A DNA stretch of 64,000 bases from Paenibacillus paridis (GTDB lineage Bacteria > Bacillota > Bacilli > Paenibacillales > Paenibacillaceae), in assembly GCF_006345825.1 (NCBI RefSeq), contig NZ_VCIX01000092.1:1116001-1180000 (forward strand). Reading direction: 5' to 3'. Of the stretch, positions 34,500 through 43,313 are shown piece after piece. How positions within the stretch are numbered: the first letter of the stretch is position 1; each line of letters opens with the position of its first letter. The notes beneath the pieces are model-generated. The model was not told where the DNA came from. It was given only the letters and a program-made list of their open reading frames with translations, and did not search any database. Position numbers and translations under genes: made by a program.

Positions 34500-36443
34500 A
34501 TGGTTGATCGAATGAATAGCAATTTTGCATATCGTAAAACGTCATCAATTGTGGATACATCAGCAGAATCACAACCAGTTTGGTTTAGTAATGAAGATAT
34601 TAGCGATGCAGACGAGCCTATGCTGATACCTTTGCTTCTGGAGGGCTTTAATCAATGGGTAGATGAAGCTGCCGGCTTATCCTTGTTCGAGTCTGGTGAG
34701 TTTGCGTTATTCAATAGAGCTGGGGAAGAGATTGCAGCAGCAGGCGTGCTGGCGGAAGACCAACGAAGCGTATGCACGGATTCCCTTGCGGCACTGATCC
34801 AGAAGGCAACGAGCAGTGGCGAGCCGAGTTCGGAAACTGCTGAGAATTTGTCACTATCAGCTTATCCGATCTATAGAAGAAACGATAAGGCTGTATTTTG
34901 CTTTTTCGTCTATATATCACGGGTGGAGAATTTCATTGAACCTCCGGTCCTGCAAATGTGCGCTTTGCATTTCAGAACCTGCTTTTATCATCAATTCGAA
35001 CAAATTTATGTAAAGGATCTTCTCCTTCAGCAGGAACGTGCAGAGAAGGAGGCGGACAGGCGGGATGCTTTGTTCAAAGCAGCCAAACGGTTGTACGATC
35101 AAATCGACGTTTCCTCCGTGCTCTCGGAGCTGCTTCGCAGCTTAGAGGATTTATACCCGACCTCCGAGGTTCACTTGTACTTGTCTCAGGATCATCTGAA
35201 CGGAGATCCGCGCGTAAAGCCGCTGATTTTCAAAAACGCGGAGCATGATCTTGTGGCCAAAGCTTTCTTAAACGGAAAGTCCGTCACGGAGCATGACCGG
35301 GATGGAACGCTGCGCCTTGCCGTACCCATGACAGGCAAGCAAGCGGCTTACGGCGTGTTGTGCATGTCAATAGGTCCCGGCAAATGGGATGAGGCCGACT
35401 TGCCTGCATTTTTGCTGCTGGCGGACACATCAGGCTCAGCCTTCGAGAATGCCAAGCTTTACGAGCAGTCTAATTTGCTCATTAACGAGCTGCGTTTAAT
35501 AAATGAGCTCACGAAGCGGCTGAATCAATCGCTAAGGCTGAAGGAAATTTTCCAATTTGCAACGAGCGAGCTTTTGACCATATTTGATGCCGATTATTGC
35601 TGCGTTCTGCAGCTTAACAAAGTAAAAAATCAATTTGTCGTCATGTCGAGCAACTTCCCTGCCCTTACGAGCGAGGAGTTTTCGCCTGATTATGGCTTTT
35701 GCGGCATGGTTTTCCGCACGCAGGAACCGCTTATTATTTCTGACTACTGGCATACGCGTGTCGTCACCTCAAAGCTGATGGACAATACCAGCTCAAGGTC
35801 ATTGATCGCAGCGCCGATCATGGTGGATGGGGAGGCGGTAGGCGTTATTCTGGTGACGCACAAGGCGCCTAATTTTTTCTCCTATGAGAACTACAAGCTG
35901 CTTCAAGTCATGAGTACGCATATTGGACTTGCCGTTACGAACGCTTCCTTGCATGCAGAGGTGAGACGCATGGTGATTACCGATAATTTAACGGGACTTC
36001 ACGCGCGTCACTATCTAAATGAGCAAATCCAGAACAAGCAGCGCAAGGATCCATTCGGTTCGCTTATTCTGGTGGATATTGATTTGTTTAAACGGGTAAA
36101 CGACACGTATGGGCATCAAGTAGGCGACCGGATTCTGATTCAAGTGAGCGAGATTATTCGCGCTTCGATCAGACAAGGCGATATTGCAGCCCGATGGGGC
36201 GGCGAGGAGCTTGCGGTTTATTTGCCTGGTATCAGGGCTGAACAGGCATATCGCATCGCGGAACGAATCCGAGTTCATGTGGAGAAGGAGACAGATCCTG
36301 TTGTAACGGTATCCTGCGGCGTCTCGGAGTGGACCTTCGAGGATGAGAAAATTAGCGTTGAGTCGTTATTTTACCGGGCTGACATGGCTTTGTATGAAGC
36401 TAAGCACAACGGAAGAAACTGCATTTTTGTCGGACAAACCTAA
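34500..36443 (+). CDS. GAF-GGDEF diguanylate cyclase (DgcP/YtrP-like)
   Basis: The 647-residue soluble protein has an N-terminal region of unclear fold (to ~170), two GAF-like sensor domains (roughly 200-330 and 350-490) and a C-terminal GGDEF domain. The active-site loop RWGGEELAVYLPG is intact. An RxxD inhibitory site (RQGD) stands five residues upstream, so it should make c-di-GMP with product inhibition. DIDLFKRVNDTYGHQVGDRIL is the normal metal/GTP-binding segment. The neighbour rpsD and GAF plan match B. subtilis dgcP. The start is uncertain: ATG 34500 (10 nt after GGAAGGG) is preferred, ATG 34512 or 34428 are options. Confidence 0.88.
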   Translation: MVDRMNSNFAYRKTSSIVDTSAESQPVWFSNEDISDADEPMLIPLLLEGFNQWVDEAAGLSLFESGEFALFNRAGEEIAAAGVLAEDQRSVCTDSLAALIQKATSSGEPSSETAENLSLSAYPIYRRNDKAVFCFFVYISRVENFIEPPVLQMCALHFRTCFYHQFEQIYVKDLLLQQERAEKEADRRDALFKAAKRLYDQIDVSSVLSELLRSLEDLYPTSEVHLYLSQDHLNGDPRVKPLIFKNAEHDLVAKAFLNGKSVTEHDRDGTLRLAVPMTGKQAAYGVLCMSIGPGKWDEADLPAFLLLADTSGSAFENAKLYEQSNLLINELRLINELTKRLNQSLRLKEIFQFATSELLTIFDADYCCVLQLNKVKNQFVVMSSNFPALTSEEFSPDYGFCGMVFRTQEPLIISDYWHTRVVTSKLMDNTSSRSLIAAPIMVDGEAVGVILVTHKAPNFFSYENYKLLQVMSTHIGLAVTNASLHAEVRRMVITDNLTGLHARHYLNEQIQNKQRKDPFGSLILVDIDLFKRVNDTYGHQVGDRILIQVSEIIRASIRQGDIAARWGGEELAVYLPGIRAEQAYRIAERIRVHVEKETDPVVTVSCGVSEWTFEDEKISVESLFYRADMALYEAKHNGRNCIFVGQT

Positions 36444-36462
36444 TATTTTCATATTCCTTGAT

Positions 36463-36496
36463 GAAAAGGATGCCAATCGGCATCCTTTTCTTTTTT
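36463..36496 (+). terminator. Intrinsic terminator after the GGDEF gene
   Basis: A perfect 12-bp stem (36463-36474 with 36479-36490) with AATC loop is followed by six T. Confidence 0.93.
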
Positions 36497-36569
36497 GTGC
36501 GAACCAAGAATAAGGAGCTGTGAGGATAGGGACGATAGTATAGAAAAAGGTTGCACGGGGGGTGTAAAG

Positions 36570-37307
36570 ATGACACGAATACGAGCGATGGCAACAATCT
36601 TTACTGTAGTAGCCGTTATGCTGGCAATGGCGGGCTGCGGTAAAGTAGGTGAGAAGCGGTCACCAGAAGAATGGCTCTCCTTGTCTTATTCAGGGCTTGC
36701 TGCAACGGACCAGTATGCGTTTACAGGGTCTATGAGCATTAAGACAGCAGCGGGCCTAGAGTTCAAGCCTGAAATATTCGAAGGCAAGGTGGTGGACCAT
36801 CAGCAGTTGACCTTACAGTCCAATGGCGAGGACCCGCTGCACTGGAATCCTGTACAAGTGCTGGAGGCGCTGAATAATGAAAATGAAGAGGTTGCGATAT
36901 CTGAAGGTCCTTATGAGCCCGGCACAATAATTCTGCTGGTTACAGAGCCTCCTCGCGTCTCTAAAGCGAGATGGGAAGAACGGCTTCGCCTCCAGCTTGA
37001 GCAGCTTGGAACAAATGCTCCTGCTAAGGATAATCCCGGCAGAGCGGAGTGGAGCAAGGAGCTTGAGCGGTCCCGGCAGAAATTAGAAACGATGTTATCT
37101 TCGATGCAAGCGGCAACGCAATATGAGCTGACGATTGATAGAGATCGGCTGCTCCCGCTAAAAATGGAGGAGAAGACCACGTTCAGCTACAAGTATGCGA
37201 AGCAAGCGGTAACGGAGGAAAGGCATACGACCGTCCGGTTCCAGTCCTTTGACGGTGCTTCCAGCAGCACTGTTCAACAATCGTTGAAACGTGGTACCAT
37301 AAATTAA
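36570..37307 (+). CDS. Lipoprotein of unknown function, 245 residues
   Basis: The signal sequence MTRIRAMATIFTVVAVMLA is followed by a lipobox MAGC, so the mature protein is lipidated at Cys22 and sits on the outer face of the membrane. The rest is hydrophilic, with a Glu/Arg/Gln-rich helical middle (about residues 140-185) and a C-terminal strand-rich end. A 'LSYSGLAATDQYAFTGSM' stretch resembles the start of several Bacillus lipoproteins that form an LppX/LolA-like half-barrel, but I cannot assign a family. The ATG at 36570 follows GGGGGGTG. An aminopeptidase gene follows 48 nt later. Confidence 0.82.
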   Translation: MTRIRAMATIFTVVAVMLAMAGCGKVGEKRSPEEWLSLSYSGLAATDQYAFTGSMSIKTAAGLEFKPEIFEGKVVDHQQLTLQSNGEDPLHWNPVQVLEALNNENEEVAISEGPYEPGTIILLVTEPPRVSKARWEERLRLQLEQLGTNAPAKDNPGRAEWSKELERSRQKLETMLSSMQAATQYELTIDRDRLLPLKMEEKTTFSYKYAKQAVTEERHTTVRFQSFDGASSSTVQQSLKRGTIN

Positions 37308-37355
37308 TGAACAAGTGCAGAGTACTTGTGAAAGATGGAAAGTGAGGTTAGGACT

Positions 37356-38471
37356 ATGCGTGATCCAAGATTGCAAAAGCTGGCACAAAATCTAGTTGAA
37401 TATTCAATCGACGTTCAGCCTGGAGAAAATGTGCTGCTCGACATGATCGGTTCAGAGAAAGAGCTGACCAAATGCCTAATAGAGGAGGTTGCGAAGCGCG
37501 GCGGCAGACCCTTTGTGGAGTCGAGCGATCGTTCCGTGCTCCGCACCTTATTGAAATATGCGACAAAGGAGCAAATGGAGCTTTGGTCGTCGCTGGATTT
37601 GGAACGCATGAAAAACATGCAAGGCTATATCGCAGTCCGCTCAGGGGACAACGTCAATGAGCTCGCAGGCATTCCCGAGGCGAACATGCGTCTTTACGAT
37701 CAGCTATATCGTAATCCGGTACATATGGAGCAGCGCGTCAAAAAAACAAAATGGGTCATCTGTCGTTATCCGAACCCTTCAATGGCCCAGCTTGCGAACA
37801 TGAGCACAGAAGCGTTTGAGGATTTTTATTTTGACGTTTGTAATTTGGATTATGCGAAAATGGACAGGGCGATGGACCCGCTGCAAGCATTAATGAACAG
37901 GACGGATCGTGTCCGCATTGTCTCGCCGGGAACCGATATAAGCTTCTCCATTAAAAATATCGGCTCCAAAAAATGCTCGGGCCATCGGAATATTCCGGAC
38001 GGCGAAGTCTTCTCGGCGCCTGTCCGCGACTCGGTGAACGGAACGATTTCCTATAACGCACCAAGCGTGTACTCCGGCGTAACCTTTCAAAACATTTCCC
38101 TTACATTCAAGGATGGTAAAATCATCAAGGCAGAGAGCAACGATACTGCCCGCTTGAACGAAATTCTCGATACGGATGAGGGAGCACGCTACATTGGGGA
38201 GTTTGCGATCGGGTTTAATCCTCATATTTTGCACCCTATGAACGACATCCTGTTCGACGAGAAGATTGCAGGCAGCCTGCACTTCACACCGGGCCAGGCA
38301 TATGAGGAAACCGATAATGGCAACCGCTCGTCTATTCATTGGGATCTGGTGCTTATTCAGCGCCCGGAATACGGCGGCGGAGAAATTTACTTTGACGATG
38401 TGCTTATCCGCAAGGACGGCGTATTTGTAATCGCAGAGCTGGAAGGCTTGAATGCGGAGAACTTAAAATAA
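37356..38471 (+). CDS. M29 family aminopeptidase
   Basis: This 371-residue cytosolic metallopeptidase of the AmpS/PepS/thermophilic aminopeptidase T family releases N-terminal residues from peptides. Expected parts are visible: an N-terminal domain (EKLTKCLIEEVAKRG region), NGTISYNAPSVYSG with a metal-ligand neighbourhood, IGEFAIGFNPHI, the LFDEKIAGSLHFTPGQAY stretch, and HWDLV plus GGGEIYFDDVLI near the C-terminus. The start at 37356 has GAGG 11 nt upstream; the ATG at 37335 has no ribosome-binding site. It probably shares a transcript with the upstream lipoprotein. Confidence 0.9.
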   Translation: MRDPRLQKLAQNLVEYSIDVQPGENVLLDMIGSEKELTKCLIEEVAKRGGRPFVESSDRSVLRTLLKYATKEQMELWSSLDLERMKNMQGYIAVRSGDNVNELAGIPEANMRLYDQLYRNPVHMEQRVKKTKWVICRYPNPSMAQLANMSTEAFEDFYFDVCNLDYAKMDRAMDPLQALMNRTDRVRIVSPGTDISFSIKNIGSKKCSGHRNIPDGEVFSAPVRDSVNGTISYNAPSVYSGVTFQNISLTFKDGKIIKAESNDTARLNEILDTDEGARYIGEFAIGFNPHILHPMNDILFDEKIAGSLHFTPGQAYEETDNGNRSSIHWDLVLIQRPEYGGGEIYFDDVLIRKDGVFVIAELEGLNAENLK

Positions 38472-38609
38472 GCGTGGATTTCAGCCTCGCATTCCTTTGT
38501 AATAAATGGAAAATAAAGCGTTTTTCATTTTGCCCCTTGCTGGATGTGAAAATTCAGGTTATCATGGTGTCAAAGGTAAGCTTTACTAATTTAACTGGAG
38601 GGATCTCCC

Positions 38610-38852
38610 ATGTCCAACAATGCAGCTATTGTAGAAATTTCCCAAACGGCTAGCCAATTCACTTCATCCATCGTTCTGCAAGCCGAGAGCAAATATATCG
38701 ATGTAAAAAGCATTCTCGGACTATTTACAACATTGGTAGGCGGCCACGCCTATGAATTGCACGTTCACGGCCCTGATGCCGAGGAAGCTAAGACAGCAAT
38801 GAATAATGTATTCGCTAAGCATAACCTTAACGTTACGGTTATTACGGATTAG
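38610..38852 (+). CDS. HPr-like protein lacking the catalytic histidine
   Basis: The 80-residue product resembles HPr/Crh in its core: LQAESKY aligns with VQTASKY of HPr, and DVKSILGLF with NLKSIMGVM around regulatory Ser46 (here Ser34). The active-site GIHARPA is replaced by ASQFTSS: His15 becomes Gln, as in Crh, but Arg17 and Pro18 are also lost. About ten residues between the two segments are missing as well. It therefore cannot act as a PTS phosphocarrier. A Crh-like regulatory role is possible if the serine is a kinase target. The gene has its own Shine-Dalgarno (GGAGGGAT) and a terminator. Confidence 0.8.
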   Translation: MSNNAAIVEISQTASQFTSSIVLQAESKYIDVKSILGLFTTLVGGHAYELHVHGPDAEEAKTAMNNVFAKHNLNVTVITD

Positions 38853-38874
38853 TAGCATTATAAAATTATTGAAT

Positions 38875-38907
38875 AAGCGTCCCTTCATATTTTGGAGGGG
38901 CGCTTTT
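38875..38907 (+). terminator. Intrinsic terminator after the HPr-like gene
   Basis: AAGCGTCCCTTC pairs with GGAGGGGCGCTT (two G-U pairs) around ATATTTT, followed by TT and further T-rich sequence. Confidence 0.8.
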
Positions 38908-38991
38908 CTGTTTTGACCTTGTATAATCCCTCTTTTTCGTCTAATATAAAAGGTATAGAAGACGGCGGATACGCGCACAGGGGGGAAAACG

Positions 38992-39279
38992 ATGTCTTCA
39001 CCGGAAATTACGGTACAATTGCATGAGAAAGCACTTCGTCTCCTTCAGGAAGATGCGAGTAAAATAGAAAAGCTAATCGAGGTCCAGATGGAAAATTTGA
39101 CAACCCGTCAATGTCCACTGTATGAAGAAGTGCTGGATACGCAGATGTACGGCTTCTCTCGAGAGGTTGATTTTGCTGTCCGGGCTGGCTTGATTGCGGA
39201 GCATGCAGGCAAGGAAATTGTAAGTAGGCTAGAACGTAATTTGGCGATGTTATATGAAGCTTTGGAAAGAAAGGGATAG
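38992..39279 (+). CDS. ylaN: YlaN family protein
   Basis: This 95-residue helical protein closely matches B. subtilis YlaN (DUF1507): QMENLTTRQCPLYEEVLDTQ and SREVDFAVRAGLI are nearly invariant. YlaN has been reported to be needed for growth under iron limitation by modulating Fur. In B. subtilis it stands next to ftsW (ylaO); here ftsW is about 3 kb away on the other strand. The ATG at 38992 follows GGGGGG. The stop codon lies inside the 5' arm of the terminator. Confidence 0.93.
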   Translation: MSSPEITVQLHEKALRLLQEDASKIEKLIEVQMENLTTRQCPLYEEVLDTQMYGFSREVDFAVRAGLIAEHAGKEIVSRLERNLAMLYEALERKG

Positions 39280-39308
39280 CCTCTGAACGGAGGCTGTTCT
39301 TTTTTTTG
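39278..39308 (+). terminator. Intrinsic terminator overlapping the ylaN stop codon
   Basis: AGCCTC (39278-39283) pairs with GAGGCT (39290-39295), followed by GTTC and eight T. Confidence 0.75.
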
Positions 39309-39328
39309 CAAGCTTAGCAGAAAGGAAG

Positions 39329-39357
39329 AAAGAGTCATGCCGCGGCATGACTCTTTT
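39329..39357. terminator. Bidirectional terminator between ylaN and the antiporter
   Basis: AAAGAGTCATGCC and GGCATGACTCTTT are perfectly complementary around GC, with A and T runs on both sides. It mainly serves the convergent antiporter gene. Confidence 0.88.
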
Positions 39358-39395
39358 TGTTGCATAACGTAGCCAATGATGGTGCTCCACTTGAT

Positions 39396-40463
39396 TCAAA
39401 CAAGATAGAAAGCTATGCCGAGGATGATATAAACCATGATCAGCAGGAAACCCTCATACCAGTTGGTTTGTCCGTCCCGTGAGACGGATTTGGCGATGAA
39501 TACCGAGACTCCGATTGCGGTCAACTCGATAGGCGTGAAAACGATATCCATCGTGTTGCCAAACAATGCGCTCACAAGGATGAGCACCGGTGCAACGAAC
39601 AAAGCGATCTGTAGGCTGCTTCCGATGGCAATTTCGACGGCTGCGCCGATCTTGTTTTTCAAGGCAAGCATGACGGCTGCACTATGTTCAGCAGCGTTGC
39701 CGACGATCGCAATGACGAATGCCCCTATAAAGAGCTCAGATAGGCCGAATTTCTCGCTGAAGGCATCGAGCGTATGAACTAGCCATTCGCTGACAAAGGC
39801 CACCATAACCGTTGCCAGGACGAGAAACAGAATGGACTTGCCTTTGGACCAGGCAGGCTCCTCGCCATGGTCGGCGTTCATGGTTTCGTCGGAGAGCATG
39901 TCCTTGTGCGTAATCATGGAGAAGATCAGCCATAAAATGTAGGAAACGATCAAGATGCCCGCAACAGCGAGGCTGAGGAATTGATCTTTCTCAAACGTAA
40001 ACTTCTCCGATACGACGAACACAGCGGGCACGAACAAGCCGATGACAGCCATAATCATTAAGGTGGAATTGTGATCAGCCAGCCTTGCATTGAAGCGCTG
40101 CTCTTTATATTTGAGCCCTCCGAGCAGGATGCTAAGCCCGAGCACAAGCAACAAGTTCCCGATGATGGCGCCAGTCAAGCTAGCTTTTACCATGTCAAAT
40201 TGCTGCGCTTTGATCAAGAATATCGCTATAATCAGCTCAGCGGCATTGCCGAAGGTCGCGTTAAGAAAACCGCCCAGCCGTTGGCCGGCATAATGGGCAA
40301 CGCTTTCGGTAGCCTTACCTAAGAAGCCTGCCACAAAAATAATGGCAATCGCCGAGATGATGAATTGCAGCGTGTTATCCCAATGAGCATAATGACCGAT
40401 TCCGCTGAGCGCAAACATAATGATCAATCCAGAGAAAAACAGTTTTTGATTCAAATCGAACAC
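39396..40463 (-). CDS. Ca2+/H+ antiporter (CaxA/YfkE type)
   Basis: The 355-residue membrane protein has about eleven membrane segments and belongs to the calcium:cation antiporter CAX family. The two diagnostic repeats carrying the ion-binding Glu are present: GNAAELIIAIFLIKA (repeat 1, near residue 72) and GNAAEHSAAVMLALKNKIG (repeat 2). An acidic loop (SDETMNADHGEE) between the halves is also typical. It should export cytosolic Ca2+ using the proton gradient. A Ca2+-type P-ATPase occurs later in the window. The gene is monocistronic. Confidence 0.93.
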   Translation of the reverse strand: MFDLNQKLFFSGLIIMFALSGIGHYAHWDNTLQFIISAIAIIFVAGFLGKATESVAHYAGQRLGGFLNATFGNAAELIIAIFLIKAQQFDMVKASLTGAIIGNLLLVLGLSILLGGLKYKEQRFNARLADHNSTLMIMAVIGLFVPAVFVVSEKFTFEKDQFLSLAVAGILIVSYILWLIFSMITHKDMLSDETMNADHGEEPAWSKGKSILFLVLATVMVAFVSEWLVHTLDAFSEKFGLSELFIGAFVIAIVGNAAEHSAAVMLALKNKIGAAVEIAIGSSLQIALFVAPVLILVSALFGNTMDIVFTPIELTAIGVSVFIAKSVSRDGQTNWYEGFLLIMVYIILGIAFYLV

Positions 40464-40674
40464 CTCTTTGCAATGGGCTGAAAACCTGACAATACTATAT
40501 AGGATATCGTTACCTAAGTAAACATTCCCAAAGGATGAATTTTTTAACCAAAATCCCGCTTAAATGAGGGTGATTGTTTTAAAAAAAGGATTGTCACATT
40601 TTGGTGGGATTTGGTAGAGTGTACATAATGAGTGTGGGTAAGCGGGGTTTCTTTTTTTGAAAGGAGTGGATGGA

Positions 40675-41199
40675 TTGTTAGGAGTTATTATTATTCTTAT
40701 GGTGATTGGGTTGCTTATTCTTCTTGTTTATCTTATTACCCTATCCATTAAGGGCAGAAATAGGTTAAGAGATGAGGCTAGGGCAAGGGGAGCTTACGCT
40801 GTTATTACTGCCGAGCATTTCGAAGGGCTTGGAATCAATAAGGAATGGTGCAAAATCTTTGCTTTGGAGCGAGAAATACAAATCGAATCTACGAACACTC
40901 ATATGGCGTTCCATATCCCAGTCGACCGAATCAGGTCTGTCTTAGTGAAAAACAGCAAACAGCTAATCGAAATGGATAGCACATTACGGTCGCATATGCT
41001 TCTTGGCGGACCAGAGGCGTTGAAGGCATCCAAAGAAAATATGTTCCTGTACATCATTATAAATTATGAGAGCGGAGCAGGCGAGCTGCGGAGAGTGTTG
41101 TTTCGCGCTGAGGCAGGTAACTTTGGTTTAGGTCCCTTTATTTTTAAAGTGAATAAAAGTTTGGCTGCCGCGCAGAGCGGACGAATTATTGACCTTTAA
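40675..41199 (+). CDS. Single-pass membrane hypothetical protein
   Basis: The 174-residue protein has one strongly hydrophobic N-terminal helix (residues 1-24), then a basic stretch (KGRNRLRDEARARG) and a soluble domain of about 130 residues with strand-rich character. This suggests a membrane-tethered cytoplasmic domain. I do not recognise a family. The TTG at 40675 is 8 nt after AAAGGAG. A TTG at 40657 in the same frame precedes the Shine-Dalgarno. A weak TTGTCA/TAGAGT promoter lies at 40591-40620. It is divergent from the antiporter. Confidence 0.7.
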   Translation: MLGVIIILMVIGLLILLVYLITLSIKGRNRLRDEARARGAYAVITAEHFEGLGINKEWCKIFALEREIQIESTNTHMAFHIPVDRIRSVLVKNSKQLIEMDSTLRSHMLLGGPEALKASKENMFLYIIINYESGAGELRRVLFRAEAGNFGLGPFIFKVNKSLAAAQSGRIIDL

Positions 41200-41310
41200 T
41201 GCTCACATCTCTAGCAATCGCATTAACAAAAGCTTTTTACGACTCTGCTTTGCCGTCGCAATGTCCGTCTGTTATAATAAGCCTATATGGCAAATTGAGG
41301 AGTGAGTCAC

Positions 41311-41694
41311 ATGACCGAAGATCTTCAAACGGGTCTTATTCGAATCTCTGATGATGTAGTAGCAACGATAGCTGGACTCGCAGCACTTGAAACACCAGGC
41401 ATAGCGGCAATGTCAGGCGGAATTTCGGAAGGGCTCGCGAAACGCCTCAGCGGCAAAAATGTGCAAAAAGGAGTTTCTGTTGAAGTTGGGCAGACGGAAG
41501 CGGCGATTGATCTTCGTATCATTGTCCATTACGGAATTCCTATTCAAGAGGTGTGCCGCCAGCTTCAGCTGAATGTAAGGGAATCGGTTGAGAATATGAC
41601 CGGGCTTCATGTTGTGGAAGTGAACGTGAAGGTGGAAGGCGTTGCCTTCAAAGAAGACGATATTGAAGAAGCGCAGCAGCAACGGCTGAAATAA
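41311..41694 (+). CDS. Asp23/Gls24 family protein (YloU-like)
   Basis: This 127-residue protein matches the Asp23/Gls24 fold: ISDDVVATIAGLAALETPGI at the N-terminus, the glycine-rich MSGGISEGLAKRL, then IDLRIIVHYGIPIQEVCRQLQ and a C-terminal VVEVNVKVEGVAF. Members are small alkaline-stress/envelope-associated proteins or partners of DhaK-like proteins (YloV). Only one Gls24-type gene is present here and there is no yloV neighbour. The ATG at 41311 follows GAGGAGTG; the GTG at 41302 overlaps that site. Confidence 0.9.
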   Translation: MTEDLQTGLIRISDDVVATIAGLAALETPGIAAMSGGISEGLAKRLSGKNVQKGVSVEVGQTEAAIDLRIIVHYGIPIQEVCRQLQLNVRESVENMTGLHVVEVNVKVEGVAFKEDDIEEAQQQRLK

Positions 41695-41710
41695 GCCAGC
41701 AATGCAAAAT

Positions 41711-41753
41711 AAAAAAACGGTATCTCTTATTTAGCAGAGGTACCGTTTTTTTG
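41711..41753. terminator. Bidirectional terminator overlapping the end of ftsW
   Basis: The stem pairs CGGTATCTCT with AGAGGTACCG (one G-U pair) and is flanked by seven A and seven T. In the minus direction its first arm encodes the last residues of FtsW (stop codon at 41727-41729). Confidence 0.9.
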
Positions 41754-42908
41754 TTTCCGATTGTCGCCTTGACTCTCAATGCGGTTGGATTCTCGGGAGA
41801 TGCTAAGCAGAACGCCAATGGACATCAGACAAAACAGAAGGGACGATCCGCCATAGCTAATAAAAGGGAGTGTGACCCCCGTTAACGGAATCGTAGCTGT
41901 AACGCCGCCAATGTTGACGAATGCTTGAATGGCGATCAAGCCTACAATGCCTACCCCGACTACCGTGCCGTATTGATCCGGGCAACGAAGCGCAACGATG
42001 AGTCCGCGCCATAAGAAAACGAGATAAAAGAGCAGGAAAAGAGCGCTGCCGATAAAACCGAATTCTTCGCCGATAATGGCAAAAATAAAATCGTTATAAG
42101 GGTATTTCAGGTAATGCAGCTTCTGCACGCTTTCACCGAAGCCTGCGCCGGTTAATCCTCCGTGTCCAAAAGCCTGAAGGGACGAGACGAGATGCCAGCC
42201 GCTTTCTTGCGAGTCGCTAAGCGGGTCCCTAAAAATGGTAAGCCGATCGATTCGGTATTTCCATGCTTTAGGATTAAGCGCCATCGAAATGCTGAATACG
42301 ACGGCCATAATCATAGCTACTATCGTTCCAGACATAAAAACTTGCTTTAAATTAGCACCGCCGGCCAAAATCATAATCGTCGCACACGCAGCGAGGACCA
42401 AGCATGAGCCTAAATCGGGCTGAAGCATGATTAAGCCGCAAACGAAGCCGACGATCAAGATTACAGGGAGAAGTCCTTTTTTGAAGCTGCGAAATTTATC
42501 GCCCTTCTTCGTAATCAGCGCGCCAAGGTACAAAATGATAGCCAGCTTCGCAGGCTCTGTCGGCTGAATCCCAAGTGAACCGACCCCAAACCAGCTGCGT
42601 GCGCCATTAATGTTTTGTCCGATGAACGGAACGAGCAACAGCATAATGATGACGGGAATGAAAAAAAGGATATATAATCGTTTAAATACTTGGTAACGAA
42701 GATTCATCATAACTAACATAACCATAACACCAAGACCAGCCCACATGAACTGGCGCTTGGTAAAATATAAGGCGTCTTCTTTCGTCACGACAGCAACGCT
42801 TGAACTTGCGCTGAATACCATCACAAGTCCGAAGCCGACGAGAAGAAGCGTTAAAATGAGAAGCAGAAAGTCCGGTCTTCCACGGCTACCGCTCTGTGTG
42901 GCTTTCAT
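41727..42908 (-). CDS. ftsW: Peptidoglycan glycosyltransferase FtsW (SEDS family)
   Basis: The 393-residue membrane protein has ten membrane segments and polymerises septal peptidoglycan with a class B PBP. Signature elements are QPTEPAKLAIILYLG, the IMLQPDLGSCLVLA loop with the catalytic Asp region, ESGWHLVSSLQAFGHGG, NDFIFAIIGEEFGFIG and the C-terminal FISYGGSSLL. These fit FtsW/SpoVE rather than RodA. In B. subtilis ftsW is next to ylaN; here it is preceded 10 nt upstream by a YugN-like gene, so the two are probably co-transcribed. Confidence 0.93.
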   Translation of the reverse strand: MKATQSGSRGRPDFLLLILTLLLVGFGLVMVFSASSSVAVVTKEDALYFTKRQFMWAGLGVMVMLVMMNLRYQVFKRLYILFFIPVIIMLLLVPFIGQNINGARSWFGVGSLGIQPTEPAKLAIILYLGALITKKGDKFRSFKKGLLPVILIVGFVCGLIMLQPDLGSCLVLAACATIMILAGGANLKQVFMSGTIVAMIMAVVFSISMALNPKAWKYRIDRLTIFRDPLSDSQESGWHLVSSLQAFGHGGLTGAGFGESVQKLHYLKYPYNDFIFAIIGEEFGFIGSALFLLFYLVFLWRGLIVALRCPDQYGTVVGVGIVGLIAIQAFVNIGGVTATIPLTGVTLPFISYGGSSLLFCLMSIGVLLSISRESNRIESQGDNRKQKNGTSAK

Positions 42909-42918
42909 GTTTTCACCG

Positions 42919-43263
42919 TTACGCCAGCAATTGCTTCAGTTGTTGAAGTCTTTGTGTAGCCGTATTCATAATTGGCTGAGGTACCGGAGATTCATATTCA
43001 AGGCCATGCGGGAATGTGGAGCGTCCGATGTAGACGGATTCAATTAGCAGCACGGCGTGAGGTGATTCCAGCTTGCCCTCGATTGCGCGCGTTGTAATTC
43101 TTAAGTAGTAGTCGGAGCCGCTTGCACGATCCTCAAGTTTCAAATCGTATGTAGCGCGATAATATTCCCATTGCCAACGGACAAAGCCGACCTTTTCGGC
43201 AGATTCGTCTAAATGGTCTAGTTCGCTTTTAACACCGTTTAATCCGGTATTTTCAATAATCAT
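42919..43263 (-). CDS. YugN-like family protein
   Basis: This 114-residue soluble protein matches the YugN family: MIIENTGLNGVKSELDHLDE, GFVRWQWEYYRATYDLKLED, then a strand-rich C-terminus ending in a Gln/Leu-rich helix. The function is unknown. The ATG at 43263 follows TTTGGGAGG, which abuts a hairpin unit of the dispersed repeat family. Upstream in-frame ATGs to 43398 run through that leader and are not used. ftsW follows 10 nt later. Confidence 0.85.
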   Translation of the reverse strand: MIIENTGLNGVKSELDHLDESAEKVGFVRWQWEYYRATYDLKLEDRASGSDYYLRITTRAIEGKLESPHAVLLIESVYIGRSTFPHGLEYESPVPQPIMNTATQRLQQLKQLLA

Positions 43264-43280
43264 GGTAGTTCCTCCCAAAG

Positions 43281-43312
43281 GTTTTGTGAAGCAAAACTGG
43301 CTTCTTAAGCAT
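43281..43312 (-). repeat. Single hairpin unit in the yugN-like leader
   Basis: On the minus strand: ATGCTTAAGAAG, CCA, then GTTTTG-CTTCA-CAAAAC, followed by CTTTGGGAGG. It is the most diverged copy: TTACG has become TTAAG and the innermost stem pair is lost, but the outer stem and the position before the Shine-Dalgarno are kept. Confidence 0.8.
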
Positions 43313-43313
43313 A

